Shown here: positions 33,787-43,347 of the stretch, piece after piece
Layout of the letters: each line of letters begins with the position of its first letter
How positions within the stretch are numbered: the first letter of the stretch is position 1
Assembly (NCBI RefSeq): GCF_021325795.1
Contig: NZ_JAHPZX010000002.1
Location: forward strand, 1,302,001-1,366,000
Direction of reading: 5' to 3'
DNA from: Bordetella sp. LUAb4
Lineage (GTDB): Bacteria > Pseudomonadota > Gammaproteobacteria > Burkholderiales > Burkholderiaceae_B
Length of the DNA: 64,000 nt
Notes under the pieces: generated by a model
Databases searched by the model: none
The model's input: the letters and a program-made list of their open reading frames with translations, nothing else
What the model was told of the DNA's origin: nothing
Position numbers and translations under genes: made by a program

Positions 33787-34368
33787 ATGGCCGGAGTCCG
33801 CCAATTCGACGAGCAAGCCGCATTGGACAAAGCGTTGTCCTTGTTCTGGGAACAGGGCTACTCCAACACGACCATGCAGGAACTGGCCGCGGCGACGGGC
33901 GTGCAGCGCGGCTCGCTCTACAACGCCTATGGCGACAAGGAGACCCTGTTCCTGCGTGTATTCGGGGTGTATCGGCAGCGCTATATCGGACAGATGCGGG
34001 AAGCCCTGGACCTGCCCGACCTGCGCGCCGCGCTGCACAACTTCTTCACCTTCGCCATCAAGTCGATGACGACAGGGCTGCCGACACGCGGCTGTCTGAG
34101 CACCAAGACCGCCGTCGGTACCGAGGGCCTGGACGACACCTTGCGTGGCGCGATACGCGAACTCATCGATGACATCGAAAGCGCGCTGTACGACAGACTT
34201 ACCCGCCCGGATGCAAAGGGCCGATTACGCATGGATCCGCGTCAGGCGGCGCGGTTGTTCGTAACGATGACCCGCGGCCTGGTGGTGATCGAGCGTGTCT
34301 ATCAGGATGAACACCGCCTGCGCACGATGGCCGATCTACTGGTCGAGCAGTTGCTGGTCCCGGCATAG
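33787..34368 (+). CDS. TetR family transcriptional regulator
   Basis: 193 residues. The N-terminal helix-turn-helix (about 8-55) has ALDKALSLFWEQGYSNTTMQELAAATGVQRGSLYNAYGDKETLF, a textbook TetR pattern of the AcrR/YbiH-like group. The C-terminal domain is helical with RGCLSTKTAVGTEG. The start ATG 33787 follows AAGGGAG. Divergent from the MFS transporter and facing three TTGAC-N6-GTCAA palindromes, which should be its operator. The inducer is unknown. Confidence 0.9.
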   Translation: MAGVRQFDEQAALDKALSLFWEQGYSNTTMQELAAATGVQRGSLYNAYGDKETLFLRVFGVYRQRYIGQMREALDLPDLRAALHNFFTFAIKSMTTGLPTRGCLSTKTAVGTEGLDDTLRGAIRELIDDIESALYDRLTRPDAKGRLRMDPRQAARLFVTMTRGLVVIERVYQDEHRLRTMADLLVEQLLVPA

Positions 34369-34375
34369 ATCCGCA

Positions 34376-34419
<44 letters not shown>

Positions 34420-34451
34420 TGTGGCAGCAGCGGCAGCCAGACACCGGTGGC

Positions 34452-34510
34452 AACCGCGACAGCCACGACAGCCACGACAGCCACGACAGCCACGACAGCC
34501 ACGACAGCCA
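34452..34510. repeat. Nonanucleotide repeat (AGCCACGAC)n
   Basis: Five perfect AGCCACGAC units (34461-34505), a partial sixth (to 34510) and one imperfect unit before (34452). It follows the hexanucleotide repeat closely. Both lie between the TetR and DoxX genes. Confidence 0.9.
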
Positions 34511-34656
34511 GGATATTGTTGCAGCCCCTGCAAGAATCAATTTCCGAATACTTAGTTCCCCTGGCGCACGGGCGCCATTAGGATGGCGAACTCACCGCTC
34601 GCCGAACCGCCTCTGGCACCGCCAGGGCCGGCGCCGGATCCTTCCAGGACCTATCC

Positions 34657-35058
34657 ATGAATACACAGACCACCCCCATCAACTCTCCCCTCGCCCTGTT
34701 CGCGCGCGTCCTGATCGGCGCCCTGTTCTTCATCGCCGGGGTGCGCAAGCTGTTCGCCTTTGCCGGTACGGCGGGCTATTTCGGCAGCCTCGGCTTTCCC
34801 ATGCCGGAAGTCGTGACCGCGCTGGTGATCCTGCTTGAAATCGTCGGCCCCATTCTGTTCGTATTGGGCTGGCGCCTGCGCGCCCTGAGCATCGTCATGG
34901 CCATCTACACGCTGCTCACCGCGCTGATCGCTCATCGTTTCTGGTCCGCCGACGCGGCTGCCTTCAGCGGCCAACTGAATAACTTCTTCAAGAACGTGTC
35001 GATCTGCGGCGCGTTCCTGTACGTGGCGGCCGTCGCGCCTTTCACGCGGAAGAACTGA
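34657..35058 (+). CDS. DoxX family membrane protein
   Basis: 133 residues with four hydrophobic segments, as in the DoxX/YqjF family. Motifs: ARVLIGALFFIAGVRKLFAF, TALVILLEIVGPILFVLGWR and NNFFKNVSICGAFLYV. DoxX-like proteins are inner-membrane proteins with redox or quinone-linked roles in some cases, mostly unknown. It stands alone and is followed by a very strong terminator at 35087-35126. Confidence 0.88.
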   Translation: MNTQTTPINSPLALFARVLIGALFFIAGVRKLFAFAGTAGYFGSLGFPMPEVVTALVILLEIVGPILFVLGWRLRALSIVMAIYTLLTALIAHRFWSADAAAFSGQLNNFFKNVSICGAFLYVAAVAPFTRKN

Positions 35059-35086
35059 TTCGGACAAGCGCTGCGGCGCCACAAGG

Positions 35087-35126
35087 AAAAGATGCATGGA
35101 CCTCGCGGTCCATGCATCTTTTTTTT
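35087..35126 (+). terminator. Rho-independent terminator after doxX
   Basis: AAGATGCATGGACC and GGTCCATGCATCTT form a perfect 14-bp stem with a TCGC loop, followed by a run of eight T. It starts 29 bp after the DoxX stop. A-run on the left arm also makes it usable from the other strand. Confidence 0.95.
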
Positions 35127-35392
35127 GCCAACGGCCGGCAACCACCCCGCCGGAACACAAGGATTCTTTTGTTGTCCTGAAAGCGCAAAGGCCCTCAACA
35201 GGCCGTTAAGACCAAAGTGTTAAGGCGCCGGCCCACGCATCCATCACCTATGCACCACCTATGCACCACGCATGCGCCTTGTACCCCCCACCGATGGACC
35301 CCGCCGGCGCGGCCAGTCATACCTTCGTGCAATAGGCCGGTATGTAGCGCGCCACCTATCCTCACGGCTCGCTTATCCTTGCCGTACCCGCC
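35127..35392. other. Intergenic region before the porin gene
   Basis: Completes a 334-bp gap between the DoxX and porin genes. It holds an 11-bp direct repeat CACCTATGCAC at 35245-35255 and 35256-35266 with a degenerate third copy (35267-35277), and a CCCCCC run (35285). No gene or strong promoter is visible. Confidence 0.5.
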
Positions 35393-36505
35393 ATGCCCCG
35401 TATCGCCCCGACGCGCAACGCCTTGATCGGCGCCGCCTGCGTCCCGTTCGTTCTTCTCGCGTGCGCCAGCACGCCCGCCTCGGCCCAAAGTTCCCTCACC
35501 GCGTATGGCCGCCTGAATACCGCCGTCGAATACAGCTGGGTCAGCGGGGCATCCGCGGACCGCGGGTGGGCCCGCATGACCAATAACCGATCCGTGTTCG
35601 GCTTGCGGGGAACGGAATGGCTGGGCAATGGCTGGTCGACGATATTCCAGATCGAAAGCGGCATCTCGCCCAATAACGGCGAGGGGCAGATCGCCAGCCG
35701 CAATACTCGCCTGGGCTTCGATTCACCCTACGGCACGTTCTTCCTGGGTCAGTGGCACACGGCCTATACCGAGGCGACCATGGGCTTCGACCCTTACTAT
35801 CCCACCACCGCGGGATACATGGCGCTGATCGGCAACGGGTCCGCGGCACAGACGGACAACGTCCAGAACACCAGTTCCTTCGATCGTCGCCAGAAGAATT
35901 CCCTGCACTACCGGTCGCCCGACTGGAATGGTTTCAGCGGTGGATTCTCCTGGGGCACCCCGGAAGAACGTACGAGTACCCCGCGCGATCCGCAGCTATT
36001 CTCCTGGTCAGGCGGATACACGAACGGCGGCCTCAGCCTGGTACTGGCCTATGAGCTGCATCGCAACTACCAGGCAGCCAATACGCACGACGATGCCATC
36101 AAGACAGGCCTGTCGTATCAGTTCCCGACGACGCGCATCAACCTGCTGTATGAACAACTGCGCTACGAAACGGCAACGGGGACCTTGGCCCGCAAAGGCT
36201 ACTACGTGTCCGTGGTGCAGCAGTTGGGAGGCGGCACGTTGACCGGTGCCGTCGGTGTGGCGGCCAATGGCACGGGCAGCGCGGACGAAACCGTCGGCTT
36301 CATCAAGAGCGGATCCGATACGGGCGCGGTGCAGTACACCATCGGGTATGACTACCCCTTGTCGAAGCGAACATCGCTGTATGGCTATTACTCACGCATC
36401 CGCAACCGCGCCAATGCCGCGTACGACTTTGCCATCAACGACCTGTCCGTGCCCGCCGGCGCCAGCCCGCAGACTGTCGCGCTGGGGCTGAAGGTCTACT
36501 TCTAG
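35393..36505 (+). CDS. Gram-negative porin (OmpC/DcaP-like general porin)
   Basis: 370 residues with a signal peptide (cleaves about after ASAQ, residue 31). The mature protein opens SSLTAYGRLNTAVEYSW, the usual burkholderial porin first strand, continues RGTEWLGNGWSTIFQIESGI and FDSPYGTFFLGQW, and ends ...LGLKVYF with terminal Phe, a BAM signal. It is a 16-strand trimeric barrel by family. Charge of the constriction loop was not analysed. Single gene. The start at 35393 lacks a good ribosome site. Confidence 0.9.
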   Translation: MPRIAPTRNALIGAACVPFVLLACASTPASAQSSLTAYGRLNTAVEYSWVSGASADRGWARMTNNRSVFGLRGTEWLGNGWSTIFQIESGISPNNGEGQIASRNTRLGFDSPYGTFFLGQWHTAYTEATMGFDPYYPTTAGYMALIGNGSAAQTDNVQNTSSFDRRQKNSLHYRSPDWNGFSGGFSWGTPEERTSTPRDPQLFSWSGGYTNGGLSLVLAYELHRNYQAANTHDDAIKTGLSYQFPTTRINLLYEQLRYETATGTLARKGYYVSVVQQLGGGTLTGAVGVAANGTGSADETVGFIKSGSDTGAVQYTIGYDYPLSKRTSLYGYYSRIRNRANAAYDFAINDLSVPAGASPQTVALGLKVYF

Positions 36506-36701
36506 GTCCAGACCGCGGCGCCGGCAGACATCGGGTGTCATCCGTCTGGTCTACGCCTATGGCAAAGGTCCGGTACGGCGCCGCGAACGCGTTCTGTTCG
36601 TCCCAGTGGAATAGTGTTTTTCCGCCAGGCGGCTTACTTGAAATCCGGAAACCCGGCAGCATGTGGGGTCAATATTTTGCTTACGCTAGGAACCCCCCGG
36701 C

Positions 36702-37838
36702 ATGTCGACCACCTGCAAATTGAGCGCGTGCTGGAAAGAACGCCGTCCCCTGATACCCGCCGCCGTCCGGCGCTGGCTGGGTCTGGATGCCATCGCGCGG
36801 TCGCGCCTGGTGGAAGGATCGCTACAGCATGACGGTGAACGCTTCCGCAATGTCGCGCCGATGCCTGTCGAAGGCTTGGGCAAGATGTTGCGTATCGCCT
36901 GGAACATGCTGCTGCACAAGCCCAAGGGCACGATGCCGGCCGGCCCCATCCCGGTCGATGCGCTGACGCGCGAAGCACTGATCGCCGCGCCTGACCAGAG
37001 CATGTATCGCCTGGGGCACTCCACGCTGCTGTTCAAGTTGCGTGGCCAGTTCTGGCTGACCGACCCGGTGTTCGGCGAACGCGCATCGCCCTTCAAGTCC
37101 ATGGGCCCGCGCCGTTTCCATGCGCCGCCGCTCGCGCTGGATGAGCTGCCGCCGCTGCGGGCCGTCATTCTTTCCCACGACCATTACGATCACCTGGATC
37201 GGGAAACCGTCCTGGCGCTGGCCGCGAAGACCGAGGTCTTCCTGACGACCCTGGGCGTAGGCGACCGCCTGATCGAATGGGGCATACCCACGCATCAGGT
37301 CCGGCAGTTCGATTGGTGGAACGGTGTCACCCTGGACGGGGTCAAGCTGACCGCCACGCCGGCGCAGCACTTTTCCGGCCGCGGCCTGCTGGACCGGGAC
37401 CGCACGCTGTGGGCGTCCTGGGTGATCGATGATGGCGCCGTGCGTGTCTTCTTCAGCGGCGATACCGGCTACTTCGACGGCTTCCGCGAGATCGGCGCCA
37501 AGCTGGGTCCCTTCGACGTCACGTTCGTGGAAACGGGCGCCTATGACGCGCAGTGGCCTTATGTCCACATGCGGCCGGAGGAGACCGTGCAGGCGCATAT
37601 GGATTTGCGCGGCCGCTGCCTGGTGCCCATCCACAATGGCACATTCGATCTGGCCATGCACCGCTGGCAGGACCCGTTCGAGCGGGTGACGGCGATCGCG
37701 CGGCCGCGCGGTGTAGTGCTATCCACGCCGCGCATGGGTGAACGGCTGGATCTGGCCGCGCCTCAGCGGGGCACCGCGTGGTGGCGGGACGTGCCGGACA
37801 GCTCGATGACCAGCACGGCGAGACCGCCCAAGGCGTAG
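36702..37838 (+). CDS. MBL-fold metallo-hydrolase (UlaG/NAPE-PLD-like)
   Basis: 378 residues. The N-terminal about 85 residues are basic and helical. The metallo-beta-lactamase fold follows, with SHDHYDHLD (metal ligands HxHxDH), TPAQHFSGRG and SGDTGY, then PIHNGTFDL. The arrangement fits the NAPE-PLD/UlaG-like branch, whose members hydrolyse phosphoesters or lactones; no substrate is implied here. The 3' end overlaps the convergent DUF2809 gene by 76 bp. Confidence 0.85.
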   Translation: MSTTCKLSACWKERRPLIPAAVRRWLGLDAIARSRLVEGSLQHDGERFRNVAPMPVEGLGKMLRIAWNMLLHKPKGTMPAGPIPVDALTREALIAAPDQSMYRLGHSTLLFKLRGQFWLTDPVFGERASPFKSMGPRRFHAPPLALDELPPLRAVILSHDHYDHLDRETVLALAAKTEVFLTTLGVGDRLIEWGIPTHQVRQFDWWNGVTLDGVKLTATPAQHFSGRGLLDRDRTLWASWVIDDGAVRVFFSGDTGYFDGFREIGAKLGPFDVTFVETGAYDAQWPYVHMRPEETVQAHMDLRGRCLVPIHNGTFDLAMHRWQDPFERVTAIARPRGVVLSTPRMGERLDLAAPQRGTAWWRDVPDSSMTSTARPPKA

Positions 37839-38155
37839 GCGGCCACGTCCCACCAGTCAGCCGTGCTGCCCAGGACGACGCGCAGGACAGGATTCGGGAC
37901 ACGCCAGCCCATCTGGGCCACCAGATACTGTCCCGACTCCACCAAGGCGCCGACGCCGAACGCCAGACTGGCAAGCAGCAGTACCGGCGCGCGCAACACC
38001 GTCTTGAACACGTAGTACACCCAGATCACCGCCAGCGTGTCGCCCAGGAAACTGCGTACCCAGCCCCAGCGCGCGCCGACGGTGGCGAGTACGACCAGGA
38101 CGACGAACAGCAGAATGGCGGCGACCAGCGCACGCGGGTTGAACTGGATTTTCAT
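37763..38155 (-). CDS. DUF2809 family membrane protein
   Basis: 130 residues from ATG 38155. Four hydrophobic segments (ALVAAILLFVVLVVLATVGA, FLGDTLAVIWVYYVF, APVLLLASLAFGVGALVE, VAAYALGGLAVLVIE) and VESGQYLVAQMGW between segments 3 and 4 match DUF2809. The function of this family is unknown. It overlaps the 3' end of the MBL-fold gene by 76 bp on the opposite strand. A longer open frame upstream of 38155 lacks a ribosome site. Confidence 0.8.
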   Translation of the reverse strand: MKIQFNPRALVAAILLFVVLVVLATVGARWGWVRSFLGDTLAVIWVYYVFKTVLRAPVLLLASLAFGVGALVESGQYLVAQMGWRVPNPVLRVVLGSTADWWDVAAYALGGLAVLVIELSGTSRHHAVPR

Positions 38156-38271
38156 GGGCGCGATCGTAACCCGGCGCAGGGCGCCACCGCGTGGCACTGC
38201 GAGGCCCGAGAGATCGCGGACAGCCGTGGCCGCTCGCACTTCGGCCGATACGCGCCCGCGTGCCACCGGGC

Positions 38272-39177
38272 CTATTCGCCCGCGTCACCTTGCCGCATCA
38301 ATTCGATGTAGCGCTGCGCACCCAGGCCCAGCGGCCGTTCCCGTGACCAGACGACGTCCACCCACAGCGGACGCTCGTTGGTGATGTTGTCGAAGGGGAT
38401 CTCGACCAGACCGCCCGCGCTTACCAGCGGGCGCACCAGGCTTTGCGGAAGATAAGCCCACCCCAGCCCGCCTTGCACCAGGCGCAACGTGGCCAGGTGG
38501 TTATCCGTGCGCCAGATGTGGCGCGACAAGGCGAAACGCTGATCCAGTTGCTCCGAGCTGCGGCTGGCGACCACGATCTGGCGCAGGTTGATCAGGTCCT
38601 CCATCCGCAGCGGACGTTGCCGCGACCACGCACGGTGGCTGGCGGGATCCGCCACGGCCACCAGGATTTCCTCGCCCAGTTCCTGGAAGGCCTCGCGCTC
38701 GTCCATATTGGCCCGCTCGAATACCAGGGCCAATTGCACCTTGCCCTCGTGCATCATGCGCAGCGCGTCTTCCTGCGGGGCCGTGATGACCTCCACTTCA
38801 AGCGAGGGATACTCCGCCGCCAATACGGTCAGGGGCAGGCTCCATGGCGTCGACATCAGCTCCGGCGCGATGGCCAGGGTCAGGCGCTGCTCCAGGCCCT
38901 GATGCAACGACAGGGCATGCGAGTCGAGTTGGCGCAATTGGCTGGCGATCTGCCGAGCCAGCGGCTCGAGCGAGCGTGCCGCATCCGTGGGCCGGGGTTC
39001 GCGGCCGACCCGGTCGAATAGCTGGAGGTCCAGTTCCGCTTCGAGTTGCGCGATGGCCATGCTGACCGCGGACGGCACGCGGCCCAGCGCCCGTGCAGCG
39101 GCGGAGAAAGAGCCGGTGTCCAGCACCGCCAGGAAAACGCGGATGTTGTCGGAGGAGAAGACCATACGATCTATCAA
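38272..39177 (-). CDS. LysR family regulator
   Basis: About 300 residues; the N-terminal helix-turn-helix is FLAVLDTGSFSAAARALGRVPSAVSMAIAQLEAELDLQLFDR. The effector domain includes EYPSLEVEVIT and ends with VVWSRERPLGLGAQRYI. The first Met may be that of MVFSSDN (39165). It is divergent from the PACE-type efflux gene at 39365, so regulation of that gene is likely. This is the arrangement seen for AceR-AceI type pairs in other bacteria. Confidence 0.88.
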   Translation of the reverse strand: MIDRMVFSSDNIRVFLAVLDTGSFSAAARALGRVPSAVSMAIAQLEAELDLQLFDRVGREPRPTDAARSLEPLARQIASQLRQLDSHALSLHQGLEQRLTLAIAPELMSTPWSLPLTVLAAEYPSLEVEVITAPQEDALRMMHEGKVQLALVFERANMDEREAFQELGEEILVAVADPASHRAWSRQRPLRMEDLINLRQIVVASRSSEQLDQRFALSRHIWRTDNHLATLRLVQGGLGWAYLPQSLVRPLVSAGGLVEIPFDNITNERPLWVDVVWSRERPLGLGAQRYIELMRQGDAGE

Positions 39178-39364
39178 ATTTATTGAAAGATTCTGACTTT
39201 ATACATCAGCCGGGCAGGCATAGAGTTCGGGGTATCGCGCGGGGCCTGAGGCCCCACGTGGATTTGACTGATAAATGGCGGCGCAGGGCGTGAATATCCC
39301 GGGACGAAGTCCCTGATGTTCCGGGCAACATCACATGGCGCGGTCGCCAGCACTGGAGCAGGAC

Positions 39365-39796
39365 ATGCAAGGCATCAAACGGCGGATCGTCTACGTCACG
39401 ATCTATGAAGCAATCGCGATCGCGATCACTACGGTCGGCTTGTCGGTCTTCTCCGACAAAAGCGCGGCACATGCCAGCATCGCGGCAGTCGCCGCCACCA
39501 CCGTGGCGATCGTCTGGAACCTGGTTTTCAACTACCTGTTCGAGCGTTGGGAAGCACGCCAGGCCGTCAAAGGCCGCAGCGTTGCCCGCCGCATCGCGCA
39601 TGCGGTCGGCTTCGAAGGTGGCCTGGTGGTCGTCCTGGTGCCCCTGTTCGCCTGGTGGATGGGCATTTCGCTGCTCAGCGCCTTCATGCTGGACCTGGGC
39701 CTGATCGTCTTCTTCCTGGTCTATACCTTCGTCTACAACCTGTGCTTCGACAAGGTGTTCGGCTTGCCGGATAGCGCGCGCTCCACGCAATCCTGA
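39365..39796 (+). CDS. PACE family efflux transporter (BTP domains)
   Basis: 143 residues starting MQGIKRRIVYVTIYEAIAI. Four transmembrane segments form two bacterial transmembrane pair (BTP) units, with the family patterns RRIVYVTIYEAIAIAITT, NLVFNYLFERWEARQ and GFEGGLVVVLVPLFAWWM and FLVYTFVYNLCFD. PACE pumps export biocides such as chlorhexidine or short-chain diamines. The start at 39365 has AGGAC in front; ATG at 39335 would add ten residues. Divergent LysR gene. Confidence 0.87.
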   Translation: MQGIKRRIVYVTIYEAIAIAITTVGLSVFSDKSAAHASIAAVAATTVAIVWNLVFNYLFERWEARQAVKGRSVARRIAHAVGFEGGLVVVLVPLFAWWMGISLLSAFMLDLGLIVFFLVYTFVYNLCFDKVFGLPDSARSTQS

Positions 39797-39868
39797 CCAA
39801 GGCGCCCTGGCGGCGCCGCAAGCCCAGGACAGCCGGCTCCAGCCGGCTTCGGGCAGCCTCAGGCAGTT

Positions 39869-40834
39869 TCACGCGGCGCGCCTGTCACCACCGTCCGGCA
39901 TCATCGCGCAAAGGTGGACGCCCGGCGGAATGGGTTTGCTGCGCATGGTATCGCAGAGAAAATGCAGGAAATGTTCCGAGCCGCTGGACAGTGCGCGCAG
40001 TTGCCGGGTGATCAGGCAGATTTCGCGCTTCAGGCTGGGCGAACGCAATTCGCGGAACACGAACCTCGACGCGTCGCGCTCGCTGGCGGCCAGCGCCGGC
40101 AGCACGCTATAGCGATTGCCGATACTCAGCATCGAATACAAGGCGCTGGTGTTGGAGATTTCGTCATGCGGCGCGTCGAACAAGGCCGGCTTGCCCGCAT
40201 GCGCCCGCAAATACGCACCGATGCCGGTGTCGGACGAGAAACCGATATAGCTGGCCGGATCTAGCGTTTCCCAATCGATCGGTCCATGCTCGCGCGCCAA
40301 GGGATGGTCGCGCCGGCACACGATGCCATAGCGATCCTCGAACAGCGGCGTGTAGCTGAGTTCGTCGTAACCGCGATACCGGCTCTCCACCGCGAAATCA
40401 ATTTCGCCGTTGACCACCATCTGTTCGACCACCGCCGCGCTGGCACCCCGCAGCGAGATGGTGATGCCGGGATACGCCACACGAAATCCCTCGATGGCAT
40501 CGACCAGGAAATAATTCACCACCGACGTGATGGCCGCGATGCGGACATGGCCCTGCCGGCCATCGGAAAACGCTTGCAGATCGCTGATGGCGCCATCGAA
40601 CTGCCCGATCACTCGCATGGCCTCGGCCTTGAAGCTGGTGCCCGCCTGCGTCAAGGTGACGCGCCGCGTGCTGCGATCGAACAGGCGCACGCCCACCGCT
40701 TCCTCGAATTGCTGGATGGTCGACGTCAGTGAAGACTGCGTCAGCGACATGCGCGACGCCGCCTGCGTGAAGGATGCCGTCTCGGCGACCGCTACGAAAC
40801 AGCGCAGATGACGCAAGGAGACATGGCGAGACAT
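39869..40834 (-). CDS. LysR family regulator of the aminotransferase/ABC cluster
   Basis: 321 residues; LRHLRCFVAVAETASFTQAASRMSLTQSSLTSTIQQFEEAVG is the recognition region. The effector domain contains FLVDAIEGFRVAYPGI and ends with a basic patch. It lies divergent to the class V aminotransferase at 41013 with a 178-bp AT-rich region between, so it probably regulates that gene and the downstream ABC importer. The ligand is unknown. Confidence 0.88.
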   Translation of the reverse strand: MSRHVSLRHLRCFVAVAETASFTQAASRMSLTQSSLTSTIQQFEEAVGVRLFDRSTRRVTLTQAGTSFKAEAMRVIGQFDGAISDLQAFSDGRQGHVRIAAITSVVNYFLVDAIEGFRVAYPGITISLRGASAAVVEQMVVNGEIDFAVESRYRGYDELSYTPLFEDRYGIVCRRDHPLAREHGPIDWETLDPASYIGFSSDTGIGAYLRAHAGKPALFDAPHDEISNTSALYSMLSIGNRYSVLPALAASERDASRFVFRELRSPSLKREICLITRQLRALSSGSEHFLHFLCDTMRSKPIPPGVHLCAMMPDGGDRRAA

Positions 40835-41012
40835 GGCGCGAGTCGACTCGGTCCTGGACGAACACGAAAGAACAAGGTGAACCGAGCATATATTTGAAAA
40901 AACGAATAATCAATAGATGTAAACCATTTGTTTTGATGAACCTACGTGCCTAGAATCTGGCGACATCTGGCGGTCATCCACACCGCAACGAACGGCGTGC
41001 CGCCTTCCGACC

Positions 41013-42197
41013 ATGGAGCGCTTCGACCCGATGTCCCCTACCCAGATTCAACCCTTGGCGCCGGACGGCTACCGCCTGCGCCTGCCCGGCCCCACCTTCG
41101 TCCCAGACCGCGTGCTGCAGGCCGGCGCCCAGCTGGTGGTCAATCATCGAGGCCCTGAATTCCGCGCTGCCCTGGTACGCGCCGAAGCCGGCCTGCAACC
41201 CATCCTGGGCACGAAGAACCGCATCCTGTTCTACGCGGCGTCCGGCAGCGGCATGATGGAAGCGGCCATCGTCAACGTGGCGGGCCCCGGCGATGAACTG
41301 CTGATCGTCACACATGGCCAGTTCGGCGAACGCTTTACGACCATCGCGCAGGCGGTCGGCGCCAAGGCCGACGTCATCGCCACGCCCTGGGGCGAAGACA
41401 TCGACATCGATGCCGTACAGGCCCGTCTAGACGAGAAGGATTACCGCGCCATGGTGGTGGTGCACAACGAAAGCTCCACGGGCATCGTGGCGGACCTGGC
41501 CAGGCTGGGCGCGCTGCTGCGCGACCGCCGTACGCTGCTGGTGGTGGATTCCGTCAGCGGCCTGGGCGGCATCGAGATGAAGCAGGACGAATGGGGCGTG
41601 GACATCCTGGTGTCGGCGTCGCAAAAGGCCCTGATGTGCCCGCCTGGGCTGGGCCTGGCCAGCATCAGTCCCAAAGCTTGGGACGTGATCAACGGCGGCG
41701 GCCGCCTGCCCGCGTTCTATTGGGACTTCCGCCGTGCACAGGCATCGGCGGAGAAAGGCGAGACGCCTTTTACTCCCGCGGTGGGTCTGGTCGCCGGTTT
41801 GCTCGAAGCCCTGGATATGATCCACGCGGAAGGCCTGCCCCAGGTGCTGGCGCGCCACACGCGATTGGCCAATGCACTGCGCGCGGGCGGCGCCGCCATC
41901 GGCTTGCACGATTTCGGTACGGGTACACGCAAGTCCGCCACGGTGGTGGTGTTCGACGTGCCGGCGCCGCTGGATGGCGCGGTCATCGTGCGCGAGCTGT
42001 ACCAACGCCACCGCACCGTGATCGCTGGTGCGCGCAACCGCCTGTCAGGCAAGGTCATACGCATCGGCACCATGGGCGCCATCGACGCGGACACCATCTA
42101 CACCGACCTGGCGCACCTGGAAAGCGTGTTGCCTGAGCTGGGGCATGCGTTGACACCGGGTGCGGGGGTCGCTGCCGCGCGGGCTTATCTGTCCTGA
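41013..42197 (+). CDS. Class V aminotransferase (alanine/serine-glyoxylate type)
   Basis: 394 residues of the fold-type I PLP family resembling alanine-, serine- or ureidoglycine-glyoxylate aminotransferases. It opens RLRLPGPTFVPDRVL (the LPGPT pattern), with VVNHRGPEFRAALV, VTHGQFGERF, VVHNESSTGIVADL and the PLP lysine in VSASQKALMCPPGLG. The start may be ATG 41031, since the 41013 ATG has no ribosome site. It precedes a Fe/polyamine-type importer and a threonine-aldolase-like gene, suggesting use of an imported amino compound with a glyoxylate- or pyruvate-type acceptor. Confidence 0.85.
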   Translation: MERFDPMSPTQIQPLAPDGYRLRLPGPTFVPDRVLQAGAQLVVNHRGPEFRAALVRAEAGLQPILGTKNRILFYAASGSGMMEAAIVNVAGPGDELLIVTHGQFGERFTTIAQAVGAKADVIATPWGEDIDIDAVQARLDEKDYRAMVVVHNESSTGIVADLARLGALLRDRRTLLVVDSVSGLGGIEMKQDEWGVDILVSASQKALMCPPGLGLASISPKAWDVINGGGRLPAFYWDFRRAQASAEKGETPFTPAVGLVAGLLEALDMIHAEGLPQVLARHTRLANALRAGGAAIGLHDFGTGTRKSATVVVFDVPAPLDGAVIVRELYQRHRTVIAGARNRLSGKVIRIGTMGAIDADTIYTDLAHLESVLPELGHALTPGAGVAAARAYLS

Positions 42198-42335
42198 ATC
42201 CATCATCTTGAGTCCTTGAATATTCGAGCACTTCAGCACTTCAGCACCACGGCCACGCTTGGCGGCCTGGGTGCTTCTGTCTGACAGACCGCGCCGTAAA
42301 AGATAGCCAGGGCGCACACAAACAAGGGGAATGTC

Positions 42336-43343
42336 ATGCAATACAAAACCAGCTTGGCCGGTGCGTTGATTTGGGCAGGCGCGGCATCGATGACCGCCAC
42401 GTCCGCCTGGGCCGCCGACGGCCATGTCGTGCTGTATTCGGCCAACGACGACACCGTCAACAAACTGATCGCCGAGGCCTTCAAGAAAGAGACGGGCATC
42501 ACCGTGGATGTCGTGTCGACGGGATCCGGCGTGCTGTTCCGGCGCATCATTTCCGAACAGGGCAATCCGCAAGGCGATGTGGTGTGGGGCGTCAGCGCCG
42601 CGCTGCTCAAGCAGAACAGCAAGTTTTTCGACGCCCATGCCACCAAGGGCGCGGATCAGGTCCCCGCGCAATACCGCGATCCCAACAATCTGTGGATCGG
42701 CACCAATCTGCAAGTGGCCGTCATCAACCAGAACACCAAATCCATCGCCGCGGACAAGGCCCCGAAGACGTGGGAAGACCTGATGAATCCGGCATGGAAG
42801 GGCAAGCTGGTCTACACCGACCCCGCGAACTCCGGCTTTTCCTATGCCACCGCCAGCGGCCTGCTGGGGGCGTGGGGCGACAACGACGCCGCCTGGGCCA
42901 AGGTGAAGAAGCTGATCGCCAATACGAAAGTCCTGAACCGCTCGACGCTGGTGTTCGACGGCAACGGCAGTGGCGAATATCCGCTGGGCATTTCGCTGGA
43001 GTACGCCGGTTACCTGTGGGCGCATAATGGCGCACCGGTCAAGGTGATCTATCCGGCCGACGGCACGGTGGCCTTGGCCGAGGGCGCGGCCGTCATCAAG
43101 GGCGGTCCCAACAATGCCAACGCGCGGGCCCTGGTGGACTTCCTGGCCAGCAAGCCGACGGAAGAGATGCTGCTGAAATCGACGTTCCGCCGCCCCGCCC
43201 GCCAGGACGTTTCGCTGAACGAGTCAGGCGGCATGCCGCCCCTGGCGCAGATCAAGCTGCTGCCCTACGACGACGCGAAGTGGGAAGCGGCGCGCACCGA
43301 CACGCTGCGCAAGCTGAAGGACATCATTCAGGAAACGCGTTGA
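42336..43343 (+). CDS. ABC importer solute-binding protein (iron/aminoethylphosphonate-type)
   Basis: 335 residues with a signal peptide (cleaves about after SAWAA). The fold is a type 2 periplasmic receptor of the Fbp/AfuA/PhnS-like family: VVLYSANDDTVNKLIAEAFKKETGITVDVV, GDVVWGVSAALLKQ, LWIGTNLQVAV and PLGISLEYAGYLWAHNG. The Fe-binding pair of tyrosines of FbpA is not obvious, so an organic ligand is as likely as iron. Ribosome site AAGGGG. The gene begins the importer operon with ATPase and permease. Confidence 0.88.
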   Translation: MQYKTSLAGALIWAGAASMTATSAWAADGHVVLYSANDDTVNKLIAEAFKKETGITVDVVSTGSGVLFRRIISEQGNPQGDVVWGVSAALLKQNSKFFDAHATKGADQVPAQYRDPNNLWIGTNLQVAVINQNTKSIAADKAPKTWEDLMNPAWKGKLVYTDPANSGFSYATASGLLGAWGDNDAAWAKVKKLIANTKVLNRSTLVFDGNGSGEYPLGISLEYAGYLWAHNGAPVKVIYPADGTVALAEGAAVIKGGPNNANARALVDFLASKPTEEMLLKSTFRRPARQDVSLNESGGMPPLAQIKLLPYDDAKWEAARTDTLRKLKDIIQETR

Positions 43344-43347
43344 TCGT

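Noticed and set aside
34452-34510. CRISPR-like array
   Set aside because: The 9-bp units follow each other with no spacers; it is a simple tandem repeat. No cas genes anywhere in the window.
42276-42288. TCTGTC-T-GACAGA inverted repeat upstream of the binding-protein gene as an operator
   Set aside because: Short and without a matching regulator; could easily arise by chance in a region that also carries an 8-bp direct repeat.
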